The notes below the pieces were generated by a model, which was given only the letters and a program-made list of their open reading frames with translations, ran no database searches and had not been told where the DNA came from. A stretch of 64,000 bases of DNA from Izhakiella australiensis (lineage in GTDB: Bacteria; Pseudomonadota; Gammaproteobacteria; Enterobacterales; Enterobacteriaceae), in NCBI RefSeq assembly GCF_002006995.1, contig NZ_MRUL01000001.1:658811-722810 (forward strand), given 5' to 3'. Below are positions 60,933 through 64,000 of this stretch, in pieces. The position numbers and the translations under genes are program-made. How positions within the stretch are numbered: position 1 is the first letter of the stretch; the number at the start of each line of letters is the position of its first letter.

Positions 60933-61003
60933 TCGCAAACCTGGTGTTTCTGGCGGGGCTTCTGGTGATGATATGGCTGGTCTGTGACCGGTTTAAGTAC
61001 TGA
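60914..61003 (+). CDS. Small membrane protein 2 (29 aa)
   Basis: MHWPGVIANLVFLAGLLVM then IWLVCDRFKY: again M-x-W-P, then a single membrane helix and positive end. It overlaps the previous small gene by 19 bp in another frame and has AAGGGGG as a ribosome site. Same length as protein 1. Confidence 0.55.
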   Translation: MHWPGVIANLVFLAGLLVMIWLVCDRFKY

Positions 61004-61038
61004 GGTGCTAGCGATAAACTGCCCGTAATAAAGGCGGT

Positions 61039-61332
61039 TTACATGCTTTCGTAGTCTGCGCCTCCGTGGTAAATGCCCGCGATGAGGATGTTGTCGCCAT
61101 CAATGGCGAAAGCGATCACAGTACGGTGACGAAAGTTCGTAACACGCATTCCGGGTCGTATGTCATCGCGGCGATTACCACGCTCAGGAAAAATGACGAA
61201 TCCTTCCAGGTAATCAAGCAGGTCCGCGATGAAACCGTTGGCCACAATCTGATTACCGTTGGCGGAGATGTATTCATGCAGGGCGATCATTTGTTGCTCT
61301 GCTTCCGGAGAAAATACTACGCGATAACTCAT
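61039..61332 (-). CDS. ParE/RelE-superfamily toxin
   Basis: 97 residues: SYRVVFSPEAEQQMIALHEYI, then RPGMRVTNFRHRTVIAFAID and a basic/aromatic end IYHGGADYESM. Typical ParE. Its start overlaps the antitoxin stop (ATGA), antitoxin first, the usual type II order. Position inside the prophage suggests a stability module. Confidence 0.87.
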   Translation of the reverse strand: MSYRVVFSPEAEQQMIALHEYISANGNQIVANGFIADLLDYLEGFVIFPERGNRRDDIRPGMRVTNFRHRTVIAFAIDGDNILIAGIYHGGADYESM

Positions 61333-61595
61333 CGGGATTGCTTACGCTCCCGGACGGTCGAGCGAACTTGCTCGATTGTTCGGCCTGATTGAGGAGAGCT
61401 ACGTATGGCATCCAGAGCAGTGGCGGCAGTATTGGTGAGCCATGACTCAATAGCTCTGTCTCGGTCACCGAGTGCGCGCAAGCCTTCGCGGATAACCTCG
61501 CTTTCTGAAACATAATCGCCGGATGCCACGCGCGCGCGAACCATTTCGGCCATTTCGTTTGTCAGAGTTATGCTGAATTGTTGAGTAGTACGCAT
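61329..61595 (-). CDS. ParD-like antitoxin (ribbon-helix-helix)
   Basis: 88 residues from ATG 61595, six bases after GAGG; the open frame to 61649 is not needed. RHH start MRTTQQFSITLTNEMAEMVR, then SGDYVSESEVIREGLRAL, the ParD/CopG pattern, followed by a toxin-binding acidic/basic tail. It probably autoregulates the pair. Confidence 0.87.
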   Translation of the reverse strand: MRTTQQFSITLTNEMAEMVRARVASGDYVSESEVIREGLRALGDRDRAIESWLTNTAATALDAIRSSPQSGRTIEQVRSTVRERKQSR

Positions 61596-61713
61596 CATTA
61601 ACCTCATTGAATAGGATTGAACACTATCCAAACATAGCACAGTTATCATCTATTGACGACAACAGATATCCGGGGCTATAGTTCCGATGCAGCCGCAAAA
61701 TCGGCTGTCGGGA

Positions 61714-61884
61714 TTGGAACCCCGGATATCACAATGACGCATAGCCGCGTTAGCGGTTTTTTTACGCGTTAAGCACGGCCACATCAGCATTATGGTGGGG
61801 CGTGCAGGGGAGCAAAAGGCTCGCCGGGTTTCATTGTGACCGGTAGTTCCAACCCTGTACGTCTCACCACCCAACGATTGGAAC
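61714..61884 (+). ncRNA. P4-like RNA immunity leader, copy B
   Basis: Plus strand, inverse orientation to copy A. TTGGAAC (61714-61720), terminator GCCGC-GTTA-GCGGT followed by T7 (61744-61763), GTTCCAA (61846-61852) and TTGGAAC (61878-61884). The long stretch GGTGGGGCGTGCAGGG is shared with copy A. It precedes the ORF6N gene, as copy A precedes rha. Confidence 0.6.
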
Positions 61885-61925
61885 CTGACGGTGGTGATAA
61901 TCCAAATTACGTTGGAGCTATCACA

Positions 61926-62525
61926 ATGCAAAATCAAATTTCAGCAGAAACGCTTTCTCCAATCACCCATAACCAGATCCCGGTCATCACCACTGAACTG
62001 CTGTCGCAGTTGTACGGCACAGAAACAAACAACATCAAAGTAAATTTCACCCGCAATGCTGATCGCTTTGTTGAAGGTAAGCACTTTTTTAAGGTCGAAG
62101 GGGATGAACTCAAAAATTTGCGGGTTACTTTAAGTAACTCACAAAATCCAGTGTCGCCAAAAGTCCGCTCTCTAATCCTCTGGACAGAACGCGGAGCCGC
62201 CCGGCACGCCAAGATGCTCGAAACCGATCAGGCGTGGGAGGTGTTCGAAAAGCTGGAGGATTGCTACTTCAGCCGGAAGCCTGAACACCCGGTGTGCAGT
62301 GATGTTATCCACGGCGATCCGCGAACGCTGGTCATACGCCTGGACGAGAGCGGCAATATCCGTTTCACTGAGTCAGTGCCGGAGGGCGCCATTGTGGCTA
62401 CACTGGATAAAGTGAAATGGTGGCTGGAGCGTGACGGCTGGCTGGTGATGCGCAGGGAGAGTCTGGCCGGAATGACGCTGCAGGATTTCTTCCGGCTCGG
62501 CGACAGTGGCAGAGCCGCCTGCTGA
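61926..62525 (+). CDS. ORF6N-domain phage protein
   Basis: 199 residues from ATG 61926 (GGAG eight bases ahead); the frame from 61836 enters the leader. ORF6N pattern at the start (PVITTELLSQLYGTETNNIKVNFTRNADRFVEGKHFFKV) and EVFEKLEDCYF; its C-terminal half (VIRLDESGNIRFTESVPEGAIVATLDKVKWWLERDGWLV) is like that of the Rha protein here (LIAFDRSGNVLFTESVSRDAIVGDFDKFRWFAG). It may be an antirepressor. Confidence 0.82.
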   Translation: MQNQISAETLSPITHNQIPVITTELLSQLYGTETNNIKVNFTRNADRFVEGKHFFKVEGDELKNLRVTLSNSQNPVSPKVRSLILWTERGAARHAKMLETDQAWEVFEKLEDCYFSRKPEHPVCSDVIHGDPRTLVIRLDESGNIRFTESVPEGAIVATLDKVKWWLERDGWLVMRRESLAGMTLQDFFRLGDSGRAAC

Positions 62526-62569
62526 ATAACGGCAGGATGCCCGTATAACGAAAACTGCGGAGGTGAGCG

Positions 62570-62653
62570 ATGTTGTATATAATCGTCAGCGTTATTTTCC
62601 TTGTGGCAGTCATTGCCTTCGCTGTTTTTATGCTGCGCCATATCAAAGACTGA
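62570..62653 (+). CDS. Small membrane protein 3 (27 aa)
   Basis: MLYIIVSVIFLVAVIAF then AVFMLRHIKD: a single membrane helix with a positive end. A GGAGGTGAG ribosome site lies seven bases ahead of the ATG. No family name; too short for usual gene finders. Confidence 0.6.
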   Translation: MLYIIVSVIFLVAVIAFAVFMLRHIKD

Positions 62654-62663
62654 GGGAATAAGA

Positions 62664-62816
62664 ATGTCTGAACTTGATGATTTCCAGGCACGGACCGTCC
62701 GTCTGTTTCTGGAAGATAACTGGGACCTGTTTGTTGCACATTGTCACGTCGATTACGCGGAGGGTGAGGAACTGGCGGAGGAGATATTTGAGGCTCTGGG
62801 CGGTGAAGGCGTATAG
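62664..62816 (+). CDS. Small acidic phage protein (50 aa)
   Basis: MSELDDFQARTVRLFLED then NWDLFVAHC...EEIFEALGGEGV, strongly acidic, from ATG 62664 behind GAGGGAA; the frame from 62601 is less likely. Helical throughout. Function unknown; typical of phage early operons. Confidence 0.65.
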   Translation: MSELDDFQARTVRLFLEDNWDLFVAHCHVDYAEGEELAEEIFEALGGEGV

Positions 62817-62836
62817 CGTTACCCCGGCATCCGGTC

Positions 62837-62842
62837 TATAAT
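62837..62842 (+). promoter_or_regulatory. Possible promoter -10 box
   Basis: TATAAT at 62837-62842, with an inverted pair GTCAG...CTGAC just after it (62850-62868). The -35 region is weak, so this is only a suggestion. Confidence 0.25.
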
Positions 62843-62892
62843 GACTTCGTCAGCCTGAGAAACTGACGACCATCTGCGCCACGGAGAACACC

Positions 62893-62994
62893 ATGGCGCA
62901 CCTACAGATTAGTCCGTTTTACCCGTCACAGATGTCGAAAGGCACCTGCGACTTCCTGCGTTCAGCGTTTAACCTCTGCGGAGGTGGCGCATGA
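62893..62994 (+). CDS. Small phage protein (33 aa)
   Basis: MAHLQISPFYPSQMSKGT then CDFLRSAFNLCGGGA. Ribosome site GGAG eight bases ahead, and stop overlapping the next gene start (ATGA). Two cysteines; unknown function. Confidence 0.55.
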   Translation: MAHLQISPFYPSQMSKGTCDFLRSAFNLCGGGA

Positions 62995-63554
62995 GCATCC
63001 CTGAAGATATTGAATGGCTGGATATTATCGGCTATGAAGGCCTTTATCAGGTGTCATCAGGTGGTGATTTCAAAAGCCTTTCCCGCACAGATTCTAATAA
63101 TCACTTCAGGCCTGAAAGAATATTAAAAAAAATAATAAAAGCAAGTGGTTATCAGCAATGCAGTCTAAGCCGTGATGGAGTTGTCAGACTTTATTTAACG
63201 CATAGAATTGTAGCCGGGACATTTCTTAGTAACCCGCAAAATTTCAATACCGTCAATCATATTGACGGAGATAAAGGCAACAACGCCGCCTCTAATCTCG
63301 AATGGTGCACGCAGCGCCATAACAATGTTCACGCCATTAGGGAGGGGCTAAATGTCGCTAAAGATGGTGCGGAAAGCCAATCCTTCAAAAGTCCAATTGA
63401 GGCAACCAGTTTGATTGCTGGTCATTCCTTCATGTTGTTCGGAACAAAAGATATTGAGTCCAAAGGTTTCCGAAACTCATGCGTATACAAGTGCGTTAAC
63501 GGCCATCAGGCGTATCACAAAGGGCATGTGTTCAGGAGGGTAGATAATGTTTAG
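62991..63554 (+). CDS. HNH homing endonuclease with NUMOD4 domain
   Basis: 187 residues. NUMOD4-type start IEWLDIIGYEGLYQVSSGGDFKSL, then an HNH core: LTHRIVAGTFLSNPQNFNTVNHIDGDKGNNAASNLEWCTQRHNNVHA (His, Asp/Asn pairs and the WCT). These are mobile endonucleases common in phages. Its A+T content is visibly higher than that of flanking genes, a sign of recent entry between the small ORF and the NinB gene. It overlaps the next start by eight bases. Confidence 0.85.
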   Translation: MSIPEDIEWLDIIGYEGLYQVSSGGDFKSLSRTDSNNHFRPERILKKIIKASGYQQCSLSRDGVVRLYLTHRIVAGTFLSNPQNFNTVNHIDGDKGNNAASNLEWCTQRHNNVHAIREGLNVAKDGAESQSFKSPIEATSLIAGHSFMLFGTKDIESKGFRNSCVYKCVNGHQAYHKGHVFRRVDNV

Positions 63555-63906
63555 GGATGGCATAAAACTTCATAAATCCAACTTCGCCTCCACCGGTCAG
63601 CAGATTCAGCGCATGCTGGAAGCCGGTGACTGTTACCGCCTGATAATCAGACCCTGGCGCGACAGGCGTACCCTTTCCCAGAATTCCCTCATGTGGATGT
63701 GGAATGCTGATGTTGCCGCCGCCGCCAGTCAGTACTCCGATGAGCAGCACACTGACGAAGAACTGCACGAATTCTTCAAAGATATGTTCTGCCCGGCGAA
63801 GCGGGTGACCGTCTTTGGTGTAACGAAGACGGTCAGGTCCACAAAGCTACTCGACACCGAAGAAATGACCTGCTGTCTGGCTGAGCGACATTCTTCCCTT
63901 ACTTGA
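63547..63906 (+). pseudogene. NinB-like recombination protein, 3' end replaced by IS21-type sequence
   Basis: 119 residues, of which about 108 (MFRDGIKLHKSNFAST...CYRLIIRPWRDRRTLSQNSLMWMW...DEELHEFFKDMFCPAKRVTVFGV...STKLLDTEEMT) resemble the phage NinB/YbcN-type proteins (about 145 residues normally). Just after TEEMT (63870) the following codons no longer fit the family and the frame closes at 63906. From 63869 another frame reads as a transposase. The gene is truncated at this junction. Confidence 0.75.
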
Positions 63907-64000
63907 ATCCCGGCCGCAAATCTCGCCGGCAACGGTTCTTGAGTATCTGCAGGAGAAATATCCGGGCAAATATCCTGATAAGCTGCGCAGGACGTTACAG
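63869..64000 (+). mobile_element. IS21-type transposase (IstA) fragment, cut by window edge
   Basis: From 63869 an open frame with no start codon (stop just before at 63866-63868) reads PAVWLSDILPLLESRPQISP then ATVLEYLQEKYPGKYPD and KLRRTLQ, the N-middle part of IS21-family IstA transposases (the ESELxPLL...EYLQxxYPGxY...LRTLQ pattern). The start of the transposase gene is missing. It continues past the window end. Confidence 0.75.

Noticed and set aside
61066..61392. 108-residue plus-strand frame over the toxin gene
   Set aside because: Shadow of the ParE/ParD genes, which fit known families.
61650..61937. 95-residue minus-strand frame across leader B
   Set aside because: Arises from the conserved leader; the same shadow appears opposite leader A.
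1..64000. CRISPR array
   Set aside because: No series of spaced direct repeats of 25-40 bp was seen anywhere in the window.

Overview
The window looks like a chromosomal segment of a bacterium of the order Enterobacterales. The evidence is the gene families (PRD/PTS modules, ACS-type MFS transporters, an enterobacterial Tad locus, a CS1-type chaperone-usher operon) and a P4/lambdoid prophage whose attachment remnant closely matches the enterobacterial tRNA-Phe gene. Genus cannot be decided from the sequence alone. Most of the window is accessory metabolism, surface structures and mobile DNA; no rRNA or intact tRNA gene was seen.

Region by region. (1) 1-5293: the end of a LacD-type aldolase, then a LysR regulator divergent from a Cys/Met-type PLP lyase and a complete polar amino acid ABC transporter, which together suggest uptake and cleavage of a sulfur amino acid. 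(2) 5709-12222: a sugar operon with a PRD/EIIB regulator, fructose-type EIIA, EIIB and EIIC, two class II aldolases, an internally deleted ROK kinase and a D-lyxose isomerase-like cupin. (3) 12282-17397: a minus-strand operon of a GntR regulator, RpiB-type isomerase, NAD-dependent hydroxyacid reductase and a four-gene ABC importer. (4) 17810-21947: an uncommon operon with a two-domain membrane protein joined by a Gly-Ser linker, a TIM-barrel protein, a HAD phosphatase and a DeoR regulator. (5) 22047-29893: mannonate dehydratase-like enzyme, two ACS-type MFS transporters, a cytoplasmic sulfatase, a LysR regulator and an FGE-type sulfatase activator, probably for import, desulfation and breakdown of a sulfated sugar acid.

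(6) 30564-38105 is visibly richer in A+T: MipA/OmpV-like porin, a two-component system, a divergent RND efflux pair arranged like AdeRS-AdeAB, and a decayed cytochrome c fragment. (7) 38174-50658: a Tad (Flp type IVb pilus) locus with a second pilin gene facing away and a CadC-like membrane regulator between the two. (8) 50874-56639: a CS1-type fimbrial operon. (9) 56732-64000: left part of a prophage or island bounded by a tRNA-Phe fragment: integrase, DUF4224-like protein, frameshifted adenine methyltransferase, Rha and KilA-N proteins on the minus strand; a repressor-like HTH, small membrane proteins, a ParDE-like toxin-antitoxin pair, ORF6N protein, HNH endonuclease and a NinB-like gene that runs abruptly into an IS21-type transposase fragment at the window edge.

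The most unusual items are the two inverted copies of a P4-like RNA-immunity leader in the prophage, the linker-joined sugar-PTS-like membrane protein with its unassigned barrel partner, the complete cytoplasmic sulfatase module, and the several precise gene lesions (ROK kinase deletion, methyltransferase frameshift, cytochrome relic, NinB/IstA junction). All functions are read from sequence features and remembered family patterns; no database search was run.
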